From positions 62,001 through 126,000 of the forward strand of contig JARGSG010000243.1 in assembly GCA_030374805.1 (NCBI GenBank): a stretch of 64,000 nucleotides of DNA. Direction: 5' to 3'. Both the position numbers and the translations under genes were made by a program. Positions 49,764-61,291 of this stretch are shown in pieces. The stretch is from Gracilaria gracilis. Taxonomy: Eukaryota > Rhodophyta > Florideophyceae > Gracilariales > Gracilariaceae. The stretch's first letter is position 1. Every line of letters begins with the position of its first letter. Below the pieces are notes generated by a model that was given only the letters and a program-made list of their open reading frames with translations, made no database searches and was not told the origin of the DNA.

Positions 49764-49818
49764 ATAAAAATCAATAAGTAATAGGTGAAATTGCTATTAA
49801 TTACTTATTGATTTTTAT
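49764..49818. terminator. 19-bp hairpin between apcB and atpE
   Basis: Perfect 19-bp arms (49764-49782 and 49800-49818) begin 8 bp after the apcB stop and end 15 bp before the atpE stop. On the plus strand the right arm ends in ATTTTTAT, giving a T-rich tail; the mirror is true on the minus strand. A good bidirectional terminator for the apc operon and the atpB-atpE unit. Confidence 0.7.
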
Positions 49819-49832
49819 GTACAATAAACTTG

Positions 49833-50237
49833 TTAGTTATTTAATACGTTAGCTGCTTGTATACGGGCACGTGCTTTTCTGAGATTTTGTGTAGCCTCAA
49901 TTTTGTCCTTATCATTTTTAGCTTCATTTAACATTTTAGTAGCTTTATCTAAGTTCTCTTGTGCTGTACTTATATCTATATCTGATATTTGTTCTGCTCC
50001 ATTTACTAAGATCGTAATATTATTGTCCTTAACTTCAGCAAATCCGCCAAGTAATATAATAGGTTGCCATTCTTTTTCAATACGTACACGCATAACTCCT
50101 ATATCTATAGCTGTAAGTAAAGGAATATGTCCTTTTAGTATACCTAATTGACCAGTACTACTAGGTAAAATCACTTCTTCTGCATTTGCATCCCAAACAG
50201 TTCTGTCTGGTGCAATAACGCGTATATTTAATGTCAT
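49833..50237 (-). CDS. atpE: ATP synthase CF1 epsilon subunit
   Basis: Central-stalk subunit of 134 residues that inhibits ATP hydrolysis in the dark. An N-terminal beta sandwich (MTLNIRVIAPDRTVWDANAEEVILPSS onward, with GQLGILKGHIPLLTAI) is followed by a two-helix C-terminal domain from about residue 88. It follows atpB by 11 bp on the same strand, the usual pair. Confidence 0.97.
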   Translation of the reverse strand: MTLNIRVIAPDRTVWDANAEEVILPSSTGQLGILKGHIPLLTAIDIGVMRVRIEKEWQPIILLGGFAEVKDNNITILVNGAEQISDIDISTAQENLDKATKMLNEAKNDKDKIEATQNLRKARARIQAANVLNN

Positions 50238-50248
50238 GTTTATAATTT

Positions 50249-51715
<1,467 letters not shown>

Positions 51716-51730
51716 TTAATTGAATTATTC

Positions 51731-51763
51731 ATTATATTATAGTGATAATTACTATAATATAAT
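51731..51763. repeat. 13-bp inverted repeat upstream of atpB
   Basis: Perfect 13-bp arms (51731-51743 and 51751-51763) with a 7-nt loop lie in the 152-bp spacer between ycf3 and atpB, about 60 bp upstream of the atpB ATG. It may be the ycf3 3' end or an atpB leader structure. The arms are nearly all A/T, so chance symmetry is possible. Confidence 0.4.
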
Positions 51764-51822
51764 TATAGATGGAAATAAGATTTTTTAACAAGAATTGCTC
51801 AACATAATAATCTAACATATAG

Positions 51823-52335
51823 TTAGTTATTATTTAATCTACCTGTTGTTTTTAACCAATTTTGAGCTTCTATATAGTTATTAGGTGCTAAGTAAATAGC
51901 TTGTCTCCAATATTCTGCAGCCTTGTCAAACATAGATTTTGCAACATTATCATCTTGTTTATCAGCTGCTTTTAAACCTTGGTAATGATATATAATAGCG
52001 ATATTATTGAATGCTTGTGGTAATCTTGTATTCAACTCTAAAGCTTGATGATAATATTCTAATGCTTTTATATGTTCACCATTACTTGCATAAATTAGTC
52101 CAATATTATATATTATGTATGATCTGTCATATGGATCTTCTTCCAACCTTAGCGCTTCATAATAATTTTCTAAAGCTTCTGCATACTCTCCTTCTGATTG
52201 AGCTGACATACCATCTCGATAATAATAAAATGCTTTTTTTTCTTCTTTTGTAGTAGGTAATATCTTTAAAATTATATCTGCTAGTACAGTAAAAGTTTTA
52301 TCTATAAAATTATCATTTTTTTGTAAGCGAGGCAT
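51823..52335 (-). CDS. ycf3: Photosystem I assembly protein Ycf3
   Basis: Tetratricopeptide-repeat protein of 170 residues that acts as a chaperone in PSI assembly. Three TPR units are visible at about residues 35-68 ([20 protein letters not shown]), 72-105 ([19 protein letters not shown]) and 115-150 ([16 protein letters not shown]). The start [17 protein letters not shown] is canonical. No introns, whereas land plants carry two. It lies upstream of atpB on the same strand. Confidence 0.97.
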   Translation of the reverse strand: MPRLQKNDNFIDKTFTVLADIILKILPTTKEEKKAFYYYRDGMSAQSEGEYAEALENYYEALRLEEDPYDRSYIIYNIGLIYASNGEHIKALEYYHQALELNTRLPQAFNNIAIIYHYQGLKAADKQDDNVAKSMFDKAAEYWRQAIYLAPNNYIEAQNWLKTTGRLNNN

Positions 52336-52504
52336 GATGTTCCTTATGTTTTGTATCTAATAATTACATATTATTATAATAATTTATATATATCTTGTTA
52401 ATTATGTTTATTATATAAGCTGCGAATTATGTTTTATCAAAAACTATTTATTTAATAATGTATTAATATTAAGTAATAGGTTAATATGAGTTGATTATAA
52501 TTAT

Positions 52505-52511
52505 AAGGAGG
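52505..52511 (+). promoter_or_regulatory. Shine-Dalgarno AAGGAGG deciding the infB start
   Basis: A full anti-16S complement AAGGAGG, 6 nt ahead of TTG at 52518. The nearest in-frame ATG is 45 nt downstream of the motif, too far to use it. Most genes in this window have weaker sites, so this one argues for the TTG start of infB. Confidence 0.6.
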
Positions 52512-52517
52512 AATAGA

Positions 52518-54713
52518 TTGTTGCATCATAATTGTTTAGTTGATTTTAGTTTTTGTATGTCCATAAAAAATGAAAATGCTTTTTTATTACAAAATCCCAA
52601 ATTTATTAACAGTTTGAGATTCATAGATATTCAATCAGATCAAGATTTTAAGCCTTCATTGGAAATAAAAAAATCTGTTGAAAATTCTGATTTTAATCTA
52701 ACATTTGATAAGAAACCCAAAAACATATTCAAGCAAGACCATAAAACTAAATTAAAGAAAAAAAAAACTGACAGTATTGATTTAGATCAAGATCAATATA
52801 ATATTTTTAGGAAAAAAAATAAAGGTAAATTAATATCTAATTCTCAAGATGATTTACATAATGTAGATGAAGGATCTATAAAATCTAATAAGCAAAAAAA
52901 GAAAGAAAAAGTAAAACAACAATTGGATCTTAATTCAGCTATTGATAGTGATAATAAATCTGTAATTATAGATAGCCCATTGAGTATTGAACAACTATCT
53001 ATAAAGCTTAAAATACCAGTAGCAGAAATTATTACAGGTCTATTCTTAAAGGGTATATCTGTTACAGTTAATCAAATAGTTGACATACCTACTGCAACTC
53101 AAGTGGCTCAAAAATATAATTTTACAGTTTGTAATCAAAATTCTACGTTAGAATTAGGTCAACTAGATAAATTGCAAGAAATTAATTCTTGTACATCTAT
53201 TAATAGAGCTCCTATAATTACAATTTTAGGTCATGTAGATCATGGTAAAACAACTTTACTAGATGCTATTCGAAATACAGATTTTGTGAATAAAGAAGTA
53301 GGCGGAATAACACAATCTATAAGTGCTTATGAAGTGAAGTGGTCATATAAATCATTAGAGAAAAAACTAATCTTTATTGATACACCAGGTCACGAAGCTT
53401 TTTCTAGTATGAGACTACGTTGTGCACAAATTACTGACATAGTAATTTTAATTGTTGCTGCAGATGATGGTTTAAAACCTCAAACGATTGAAGCAATTAA
53501 TTATATCTTATCTCAAAACTTACCTTGCGTTGTTGCTATTAATAAAGTTGATAAAATAGATATTAATATCTCCAAAGTTACTGAACAACTAGCGAATCAT
53601 AACATTTTAAGTACTGATTGGGGAGGCAAGTTTCAGTGTATCGAAATTAGTGCATTAAAGAAAATTAATATAGATAAATTATTAGAAGCTGTTTGTACTG
53701 TAGCAGAATCTATTGATTTACAAGCTGAACCTAAGCAAGTAGCTCAAGGTATTATTCTGGAAGCTTATTTGGATAAAACGAAAGGTACTGTAGTTAATAC
53801 AGTTATTTTAAATGGTACTTTAAAAATAGGAGATATTATTGTATCTGGTAATTCTTATGGACGTGTAAAAAAACTTATCAATAGTTTAGGTTCTGAATTA
53901 TCATCGGCAGAACCTTCATCTATCTTGCAAGTTTTGGGTTTTTATTCTATTCCACAATCGGGAAGATACTTTACTGTAGTAAAAAGTGAAAAAAAAGCAA
54001 GGAAGTTGATTGTAGCTAACACTTCATCTAATATTGCGGAAAATAAAAAATATTTATTAAATTCACATCTTAAATTACAAAATCATAATACTAAATCAAA
54101 TATTAAAAACTTAAATTTGATTATAAAAGCAGATACACAAGGAGCTATTGATGCTATAATTAATTCACTTATTCAAATTCCTCAAAATAAAATTAAACTC
54201 AATATTCTAACTTCTAATTTAGGTGTTGTTTCTATTACAGATATTGATTTAGCTTCTAATACTCAAGCTTTAATTATTGCTTTTAATATAAATATTGCTA
54301 CTAATATATTAAATATAGCAGAAAAATTAAATGTTCATCTGCGTAAATTTTTTATCATTTATGATTTATTAGATTATGTTCATAATTACATGTTAGATCT
54401 AATTGATCCCGAGTACGACAAACTACTAATTGGTCAAGCTAAAGTTCGAACTACGTTTTCTGTCAATAAAGGAACAGTAGCAGGTTGTATAGTAAAATCT
54501 GGCAAAGTGAAAAAAAATGCTTTGATAAATGTTTATCGTGGTGATGAATTGATACATGAAGGAGTTATTAGTTCATTAAAACGCATAAAAGATGATGTTG
54601 ATGAGGTTGTTTTGGGTAATGAATGTGGTATTATGTCTACAGATTATAATTTATGGCAATCACAAGATGTAATAGAAGTTTATGAGTTATATGAAAAAAC
54701 TAAAGTATTATAG
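52518..54713 (+). CDS. infB: Translation initiation factor IF-2, probable TTG start
   Basis: GTPase that places initiator tRNA on the small subunit, 731 residues from the chosen start. A lysine-rich N-terminal region (about 60-135) and an IF2_N-like segment (about 155-200) precede G1 GHVDHGKT at about 238-245, then DTPGHEAFSSMR and NKVDKID; C-terminal domains run to the end. The start is uncertain: TTG at 52518 follows a perfect Shine-Dalgarno, while ATG at 52557 (MSIKNENAF) has none. The gene converges on rps18. Confidence 0.92.
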   Translation: MLHHNCLVDFSFCMSIKNENAFLLQNPKFINSLRFIDIQSDQDFKPSLEIKKSVENSDFNLTFDKKPKNIFKQDHKTKLKKKKTDSIDLDQDQYNIFRKKNKGKLISNSQDDLHNVDEGSIKSNKQKKKEKVKQQLDLNSAIDSDNKSVIIDSPLSIEQLSIKLKIPVAEIITGLFLKGISVTVNQIVDIPTATQVAQKYNFTVCNQNSTLELGQLDKLQEINSCTSINRAPIITILGHVDHGKTTLLDAIRNTDFVNKEVGGITQSISAYEVKWSYKSLEKKLIFIDTPGHEAFSSMRLRCAQITDIVILIVAADDGLKPQTIEAINYILSQNLPCVVAINKVDKIDINISKVTEQLANHNILSTDWGGKFQCIEISALKKINIDKLLEAVCTVAESIDLQAEPKQVAQGIILEAYLDKTKGTVVNTVILNGTLKIGDIIVSGNSYGRVKKLINSLGSELSSAEPSSILQVLGFYSIPQSGRYFTVVKSEKKARKLIVANTSSNIAENKKYLLNSHLKLQNHNTKSNIKNLNLIIKADTQGAIDAIINSLIQIPQNKIKLNILTSNLGVVSITDIDLASNTQALIIAFNINIATNILNIAEKLNVHLRKFFIIYDLLDYVHNYMLDLIDPEYDKLLIGQAKVRTTFSVNKGTVAGCIVKSGKVKKNALINVYRGDELIHEGVISSLKRIKDDVDEVVLGNECGIMSTDYNLWQSQDVIEVYELYEKTKVL

Positions 54714-54730
54714 TCACAAAAAATTATAAA

Positions 54731-54765
54731 AAATATTAAGATATTATAAATATGTCTTAATATTT
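54731..54765. terminator. Inverted repeat between infB and rps18
   Basis: Perfect 11-bp arms (54731-54741 and 54755-54765), extended by an inner T-G and A-T pair, between the convergent ends of infB (+) and rps18 (-). On the plus strand it is followed after a few bases by GTTTTTGT. Likely bidirectional 3'-end element. Confidence 0.55.
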
Positions 54766-54778
54766 AGTATCGTTTTTG

Positions 54779-54991
54779 TCAATCTTTATTAACAAAAGGA
54801 AGTAATGCTAAAATACGTGCTCTTTTTATTGATTGTGCTAATTTTTTTTGCTGTTTGACTGTTAAACCACTTGATCTTCTAGAAACAATTTTACTTTGAT
54901 CTGTTATAAATTTACGTAGTAAATCTATATCTTTGTAATTAATTTGTTCATCTGGTTTAATATTAAAATTCTTTTGTTTATATAATATCAT
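54779..54991 (-). CDS. rps18: Small ribosomal subunit protein S18 (bS18)
   Basis: 30S platform protein of 70 residues. [28 protein letters not shown] and the C-terminal [17 protein letters not shown] are diagnostic. Its ATG overlaps the rpl33 stop as ATGA (54988-54991), so the two are probably translationally coupled; rpl33-rps18 is the standard plastid pair. Confidence 0.96.
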   Translation of the reverse strand: MILYKQKNFNIKPDEQINYKDIDLLRKFITDQSKIVSRRSSGLTVKQQKKLAQSIKRARILALLPFVNKD

Positions 54992-55185
54992 TTAATTTCT
55001 TTAAACTTTTTATGCTGATTACAAGCAGGACAAAATTTCATTAATTCCATCCTATTAGGTGTATTTTTTCTGTTTTTTGTACTAGTGTAACGAAAAATCC
55101 CCTTTTTCCTTTTATTGTTATTTATCGAATTTCGGCAGGAACATTCTAGGGTTATTACTATACGTGCTCCTTTATTTTTGCTCAT
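54988..55185 (-). CDS. rpl33: Large ribosomal subunit protein L33 (bL33)
   Basis: 50S protein of 65 residues. [15 protein letters not shown] at the start, [31 protein letters not shown] at the end. The C-terminal zinc pair is normal (CPAC), but the N-terminal pair reads C-S-C instead of the usual C-x-x-C, one residue short. It overlaps rps18 by 4 nt. Confidence 0.96.
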   Translation of the reverse strand: MSKNKGARIVITLECSCRNSINNNKRKKGIFRYTSTKNRKNTPNRMELMKFCPACNQHKKFKEIK

Positions 55186-55383
55186 GATAGTTTATGTTTT
55201 AATAATTATAATGTAAGAATATTATGTCATAATTTTGTTACTTGTATCAAGTATAATGGATTATTTATATATACTATTATATTCTTGTTTATTTATATTA
55301 ACTAATGCTATAATCCAATTAGATTGATTATTAAGTTTCAATGAATTATACACTTTTAATTAATATTATAAGATTACATAATA

Positions 55384-55656
55384 ATGTCCAAAAATATATC
55401 TGCTATAAAAAAAAATCAAGTATCTTTGCGTAATAAATGTAGAAACAGAAGTTATAAATCTACTATTAAAACTTTAACGAAAAAATATATTTCGAGTTTA
55501 AATAATGTATCAAGTATAAATCAGAGTCATATGTTAAAGTTATCAGTTCTTTATAAGAAAATAGATAGAGCTGTAAGCAAAGGAGTTTTGCATAAAAATA
55601 ATGGTTCTCGTAAAAAATCTATGCTTGCTAAAGCTATAAAAAAATTTGTATCTTAG
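55384..55656 (+). CDS. rps20: Small ribosomal subunit protein S20 (bS20)
   Basis: Helical 16S rRNA-binding protein of 90 residues with the S20 pattern: a basic N-terminus (RNKCRNRSYKSTIKTLTKKY) and the C-terminal KIDRAVSKGVLHKNNGSRKKS motif. Present in red algal and cyanobacterial genomes, missing from green plastids. It lies ahead of rpoB on the same strand. Confidence 0.94.
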   Translation: MSKNISAIKKNQVSLRNKCRNRSYKSTIKTLTKKYISSLNNVSSINQSHMLKLSVLYKKIDRAVSKGVLHKNNGSRKKSMLAKAIKKFVS

Positions 55657-55821
55657 AATATGTAATAATTTAAGCATCTGAATTCTTATTAACTTTCAAT
55701 TACTGGATTTAATTTAATAAGATTTATAATTATTTTTTCAGTAAATTTTTTATGTAGTTTTTATTTATTGAATATATTTAGATACTATTTCTAGTGTTAT
55801 ATTTATATTCATTAAAAATGA

Positions 55822-55851
55822 TTGTATATTCAAATTTTTAGCCTTTATAAG
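55822..55851 (+). promoter_or_regulatory. Candidate promoter of rpoB-rpoC1-rpoC2
   Basis: TTGTAT (55822-55827) and TATAAG (55846-55851) are 18 bp apart, with the rpoB ATG about 30 bp downstream. A start site this close would give a very short leader that still includes the GAGG ribosome-binding site. Motif evidence only; the operon could also be read from upstream of rps20. Confidence 0.3.
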
Positions 55852-55880
55852 AAGTAAATTTTAAAATTGTGAGGTTATTA

Positions 55881-58800
55881 ATGTCACAAGAAATGATGTT
55901 TCAATATGTGTTTCCAGATTTGGCAGCTATTCAGAAAGACAGCTTTAAATGCTTTTTACTTGAGGGATTGTCTGAAGTGTTAGGTTCTTTTCCTCTTATA
56001 GTTGATCCAACAGGCAAATTAGAATTACAATTTTTTGGTAAAGATTATAAATTAAAATTTCCAAGATATAGTGTAAGAAAAGCAAAAAGCAGAGATAGGA
56101 CATATAGTGCTCAGATATATATACCTGCAAAATTAACAAGAAAAGATACAGAATTGATTAGAGAAAATGTGTCAAATTCCAAAACTTTGTCATATTTACT
56201 GAATTCTCAAGATGTAAACAAGAAATATAGAAAAAGACCGGTCTTTATAGGTGATCTTCCATTGATGACTAATAGAGGTACGTTTGTTATTTCTGGCACA
56301 GAAAGAATAATTATAAATCAAATAGTTAGAAGTCCAGGAGTATATTACAAAAAAGAATTAGACAAAAATAATAAACAAATATATAGTTGCAGCTTAATTT
56401 CAAATCGTGGTTCTTGGTTGAAATTTGAAATAGATGCCAAAGCTCAGGTTTGGGCTAAAATTGATAAGAATCACAAAGTCAATGCGTATATTTTTTTACG
56501 CGCTATAGGTTTAACGAATGAGGATATTAAAAGTAGATTAACAAAATATAATTATCTTATTAATTCTTCGTTAAGTTATTATAAAAAAGAATTTAGTAAA
56601 GATATAAATGATTTTTCCATTGAGCAAGTAACTGAAGAAGAAGCTTTACTTAGTGTGTATAGTAAGTTACGTCCTAATGAGCCAGCTACTTTAAATGTTG
56701 CTAAACAGATGTTGTATACTCGTTTTTTTGATCCTAAAAGATATGATTTGGGTGAGGTAGGCAGACATAAAATCAATCAAAAATTGAACTTAAAAGTTCC
56801 TAATAATTTTCGTGTTTTATCGCCAGAAGATATTTTAGTCTCCTTAGACTATTTATTAAATATAAAAGAACAAAATATTGGAACTTTTGATGATATAGAT
56901 CATTTAGGTAATAGAAGAGTAAGATCAGTTGGAGAATTAATTCAAAATCAAGTACGTATAGGTTTAAATAGACTAGAGAGAATTATACGTGAGCGTATGA
57001 TGATTTGTGATCTTGATTCTTTAAGTTTATCTAATTTAGTCAACCCTAAGCCTTTGATGGCGTCAGTTAGAGAATTTTTTAGTTCTAGTCAGTTGTCGCA
57101 ATTTATGGATCAAACAAATCCTCTATCAGAGTTAACTCATAAGAGGAGAATTAGTGCTTTAGGTCCTGGAGGTCTTAATAAGGATAGAGCAGGCTTTGCT
57201 GTTAGAGATTTACATCCTAGTCATTATGGACGTATATGTCCAATAGAGACACCAGAAGGGCCAAATGCTGGTTTAATAGGTTCTTTAAGTATATATGCTA
57301 AAGTAAATCGATATGGCTTTATAGAAACTCCATGCTATAAAGTTATTAATGGCCAAGTATTAAAAAATAATAACCTGTACTATATAACTGCTGATCAAGA
57401 AGATTACTTGCGTATAGCTCCAGCAGATATTACCTTGGATAATAATGATTTTATAAAAGATAATGTTATTGCTGTAAGGTATAAGCAAGAGTTTATTACC
57501 GCTAATATTAATCAAGTCGATTATATCGCTGTGTCTCCAATTCAGTTTATATCTGCTGCTACTTCTTTAATTCCTTTTTTAGAGCATGATGATGCAAATA
57601 GAGCTTTAATGGGATCGAATATGCAGAGGCAAGCGGTACCTTTACTTTTTCCAGAAAAGTCTATCGTTGGTACAGGTTTAGAAGCTAAGATAGCTAAGGA
57701 TTCAGGTATGATTATAACGAGTCGTACTAATGGTATTGTTAGTTATGTATCCGGTACAAAAGTTGGTATACAGAATAAAGAAGGTTATACGATTCATTAC
57801 AGATTGAAAAAGTATTATCGCTCTAATCAGGACACCTGTATTAATCAAAGGCCTATAGTATGGCCAGGAGAAAATATTTGTGTAGGTCAAACTATTGCAG
57901 ATGGTGCTTCAACAGATGGTGGTGAAATAGCTTTGGGCAGGAATATTATAGTTGCTTATATGCCTTGGGAAGGCTATAATTATGAAGACGCTTTTTTGAT
58001 TAGTGAACGTCTTGTATATGATGATTTATATACTTCTATACATATTGAAAGATATGAATTAGAATGTCGACAAACAAAGTTAGGCTCAGAAGAAATTACA
58101 CGAGATATTCCTAATGTTAGCGAATCCTCTGTTAGTTTATTAGATAAAAATGGTGTAATTGCTATTGGATCTTGGGTAGATTCTGGCGATATATTAGTAG
58201 GTAAAGTTACACCTAAAGGAGAATCAGATCAGTTGCCAGAGGGAAAATTACTACGAGCTATATTTGGTGAAAAAGCAAGAGATGTGCGTGATACTTCTTT
58301 AAGGTTACCTAATGCCACGAAAGGAAGAGTTGTTAATATAAAAATTTTCAAGCGTCAAAAAGGAGATGAACTTCCACCAGGAACTAATGAAATAATAAGA
58401 GTTTATGTAGCTCAGAAAAGGAAAATTCAAGTAGGCGACAAGATGGCTGGTCGTCATGGGAATAAAGGTATTATTTCACGTATTTTAGCTGTTCAAGATA
58501 TGCCTTTTTTACCAGATGGTACACCTGTAGATATCATTTTAAATCCTTTAGGCGTACCTTCAAGAATGAATGTGGGCCAATTATTTGAGTGCTTACTTGG
58601 TTTGGCAGGTTCATATTTGGGTAAACGTTTCAAGATAATACCTTTTGATGAGATGTATGGATCAGAAGCTTCTCGTGCTTTAGTTAATAATAAGTTACAA
58701 CAAGCTAGTTTAATTACTAATCAATCTTGGTTATTTAATTCTTTACATCCTGGTAAAGTTATGCTTATTGATGGTAGAACAGGAGAATTTTTTGATAACC

Positions 58801-59240
58801 CTGTAACAGTTGGTAAAGCGTATATTTTAAAGCTTGTTCATTTAGTTGATGATAAAATTCATGCACGTTCTACAGGCCCTTACTCTTTAGTAACACAACA
58901 GCCTTTAGGAGGGCGTGCTCAGCATGGAGGTCAAAGATTAGGAGAAATGGAAGTATGGGCTTTAGAAGCATTTGGTGCAGCATATACTTTGCAAGAGTTA
59001 TTGACAGTTAAGTCAGATGATATGCAAGGAAGAAATGATGCTTTAAATTCCATAGTTAAAGGGAAGCCTATACCTAAACCAGGAACTCCCGAATCTTTTA
59101 AGGTTCTTATGAGAGAGTTACAGTCTTTGGCACTTGATATTGCTGTACATAAAATAGAGTCACTTGATGATGGACATAAGACTAGTATAGAAGTTGATCT
59201 AATGTCTGATGAACAAGTAGAACAAATGAGCTCTATTTAA
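55881..59240 (+). CDS. rpoB: RNA polymerase beta subunit
   Basis: Catalytic beta subunit of the plastid-encoded polymerase, 1119 residues in one frame. Seen: the [22 protein letters not shown] fork region, the rifampicin-region block [47 protein letters not shown], and the C-terminal [25 protein letters not shown] switch region. The start is the ATG at 55881 with GAGG 6 nt upstream; the GTG four codons earlier is rejected. It heads rpoB-rpoC1-rpoC2. Confidence 0.98.
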   Translation: MSQEMMFQYVFPDLAAIQKDSFKCFLLEGLSEVLGSFPLIVDPTGKLELQFFGKDYKLKFPRYSVRKAKSRDRTYSAQIYIPAKLTRKDTELIRENVSNSKTLSYLLNSQDVNKKYRKRPVFIGDLPLMTNRGTFVISGTERIIINQIVRSPGVYYKKELDKNNKQIYSCSLISNRGSWLKFEIDAKAQVWAKIDKNHKVNAYIFLRAIGLTNEDIKSRLTKYNYLINSSLSYYKKEFSKDINDFSIEQVTEEEALLSVYSKLRPNEPATLNVAKQMLYTRFFDPKRYDLGEVGRHKINQKLNLKVPNNFRVLSPEDILVSLDYLLNIKEQNIGTFDDIDHLGNRRVRSVGELIQNQVRIGLNRLERIIRERMMICDLDSLSLSNLVNPKPLMASVREFFSSSQLSQFMDQTNPLSELTHKRRISALGPGGLNKDRAGFAVRDLHPSHYGRICPIETPEGPNAGLIGSLSIYAKVNRYGFIETPCYKVINGQVLKNNNLYYITADQEDYLRIAPADITLDNNDFIKDNVIAVRYKQEFITANINQVDYIAVSPIQFISAATSLIPFLEHDDANRALMGSNMQRQAVPLLFPEKSIVGTGLEAKIAKDSGMIITSRTNGIVSYVSGTKVGIQNKEGYTIHYRLKKYYRSNQDTCINQRPIVWPGENICVGQTIADGASTDGGEIALGRNIIVAYMPWEGYNYEDAFLISERLVYDDLYTSIHIERYELECRQTKLGSEEITRDIPNVSESSVSLLDKNGVIAIGSWVDSGDILVGKVTPKGESDQLPEGKLLRAIFGEKARDVRDTSLRLPNATKGRVVNIKIFKRQKGDELPPGTNEIIRVYVAQKRKIQVGDKMAGRHGNKGIISRILAVQDMPFLPDGTPVDIILNPLGVPSRMNVGQLFECLLGLAGSYLGKRFKIIPFDEMYGSEASRALVNNKLQQASLITNQSWLFNSLHPGKVMLIDGRTGEFFDNPVTVGKAYILKLVHLVDDKIHARSTGPYSLVTQQPLGGRAQHGGQRLGEMEVWALEAFGAAYTLQELLTVKSDDMQGRNDALNSIVKGKPIPKPGTPESFKVLMRELQSLALDIAVHKIESLDDGHKTSIEVDLMSDEQVEQMSSI

Positions 59241-59368
59241 ATAGTTAACCAGATCTATTGAAACTTTTTTATATCATATTTTTTATAAAATGAATAAAGT
59301 GTAGAGACTGATTACAAGTTTGATAATATATTTACTAAATTATAATTTATTTTATTGATTTTCTACTC

Positions 59369-61255
59369 ATGACTAAGTTTGATCATCATTTTGACTATGT
59401 AAAAATCAGTTTAGCTTCTCCTAATAAAATACGAAGTTGGGGTGAACGAGTTCTTCCGAATGGTCAAATTGTTGGGGAAGTAACTAAACCGGAAACAATT
59501 AATTATAGAACTTTGAAACCAGAAATGGATGGTCTATTTTGTGAAAGAATTTTTGGCCCTGTCAAAGACTGGGAATGTCATTGTGGTAAATATAAAAGAT
59601 TTCGTTATAAAGGTGTTGTATGTGAGCGATGTGGTGTCGAAGTAACAGAATCAAAAGTTAGACGACATAGAATGGCATATATTGAATTAGCTGCTCCCGT
59701 AACTCATGTTTGGTATTTAAAAGGAAGTACAAGTTATATTGCTTTAGCTTTGGATTTAACTGTTAAAGAATTAGAAAAAATTGTATATTTTCATTCTTAT
59801 GTTGTTATTAATCCAGGTACTTACCATAAATTAAGTTATAAACAACTCTTAGAAGGTTATGAATGGAGAAATTTAGAAGAAAAATTGTCGCTACATTCAT
59901 CTAATCTCTTTGATATTGAAGTAGGTATAGGAGCAGAAGCAATTTATAAATTATTAGAAAATATAGATCTAAAAAATACTGTAGAGATTTTAAGAGAAGA
60001 GTCATTGAAGCCACCTAAATTATTCAAAAATCCGTCAACGAAATTTAATAAAAAGATGAAGAGATTACGTTTACTAGAGAATTTTATTTCTACAGGAGCA
60101 AATCCTTCATGGATGGTTTTATCTGTTATTCCTGTTATACCACCAGATTTAAGGCCTATGGTTCAGTTAGATGGAGGCAGATTCGCAACAGCCGATTTAA
60201 ATGAGTTTTATAGGAGGATTATTAATCGTAATAATCGTTTAGCACGTCTTAAAGCAATATTGGCTCCTGAAATAATTATTAGAAATGAAAAAAGGATGTT
60301 GCAAGAAGCAGTAGACTCTTTAATGGATAATGGGCGTCGTGGTCGAACAGTTATTGGAGCTAATAACCGCCCTTTAAAATCTCTATCTGACATAATTGAA
60401 GGTAAACAAGGGAGATTTAGACAAAATTTGCTAGGAAAACGAGTTGATTATTCTGGTAGATCGGTTATTGTTGTTGGTCCTCATTTGAAATTACATCAAT
60501 GTGGTTTACCTAAAGAAATGGCGTTAGAATTATTTCAGCCTTTTGTAATTCATAGACTTATTTTACAAGGATTAGTTAATAATATTAAAGCTGCTAAAAA
60601 GATTATTCAGAAAAATGAGCCTATTGTATGGACTGTACTAGAAGAGGTAATATATGGTCATCCTGTTTTATTGAATAGAGCTCCAACTTTACATAGGTTG
60701 GGAATACAAGCATTTGAACCTATTTTAGTAGAAGGTAGAGCAATTAAATTACACCCATTAGTTTGTCCAGCATTTAATGCTGATTTTGATGGTGATCAAA
60801 TGGCTGTACATGTACCTCTATCTTTAGAGGCACAATCAGAAGCACGTTTATTGATGTTGGCACCACATAATTTTTTATCTCCAGCAACAGGCCAGCCTAT
60901 TTTAATGCCAAGTCAAGACATGGTTTTGGGTTGTTATTATTTAACAACCTATAATCCGACTTCTATTAATAATTCTAGTCAATATTTTGCTAATTTAGAT
61001 GATGTATTAAGGGCATATCAACACGATAATATAAGTTTACATGCTTTGATTTGGGTTCGTTTTAATGGTCCAATAGATGGTTCATTTAAACAAACTTTAG
61101 TTTCATCAAAGCAAAAATGTGATGGTACCGTAACTAAAATATTTGCTGATAGAATAATAAAGCATGATGTTGACGGTAAACTTCTTGTTCAATACATTCG
61201 TACAACAGCTGGACGTATTTTGTTTAATAAAGCTATTAGAGAGTCATTAATTTAA
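59369..61255 (+). CDS. rpoC1: RNA polymerase gamma (beta' N-terminal) subunit
   Basis: N-terminal half of beta', 628 residues, split from rpoC2 as in cyanobacteria. The zinc ligands are Cys70, Cys72, Cys85 and Cys88. The catalytic magnesium triad is Asp472, Asp474 and Asp476 in NADFDGD. No intron. It follows rpoB by 128 bp and precedes rpoC2 by 36 bp. Confidence 0.98.
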   Translation: MTKFDHHFDYVKISLASPNKIRSWGERVLPNGQIVGEVTKPETINYRTLKPEMDGLFCERIFGPVKDWECHCGKYKRFRYKGVVCERCGVEVTESKVRRHRMAYIELAAPVTHVWYLKGSTSYIALALDLTVKELEKIVYFHSYVVINPGTYHKLSYKQLLEGYEWRNLEEKLSLHSSNLFDIEVGIGAEAIYKLLENIDLKNTVEILREESLKPPKLFKNPSTKFNKKMKRLRLLENFISTGANPSWMVLSVIPVIPPDLRPMVQLDGGRFATADLNEFYRRIINRNNRLARLKAILAPEIIIRNEKRMLQEAVDSLMDNGRRGRTVIGANNRPLKSLSDIIEGKQGRFRQNLLGKRVDYSGRSVIVVGPHLKLHQCGLPKEMALELFQPFVIHRLILQGLVNNIKAAKKIIQKNEPIVWTVLEEVIYGHPVLLNRAPTLHRLGIQAFEPILVEGRAIKLHPLVCPAFNADFDGDQMAVHVPLSLEAQSEARLLMLAPHNFLSPATGQPILMPSQDMVLGCYYLTTYNPTSINNSSQYFANLDDVLRAYQHDNISLHALIWVRFNGPIDGSFKQTLVSSKQKCDGTVTKIFADRIIKHDVDGKLLVQYIRTTAGRILFNKAIRESLI

Positions 61256-61291
61256 GTATTGCCTAATCATTTATTGTTTTTATTCTATTAT

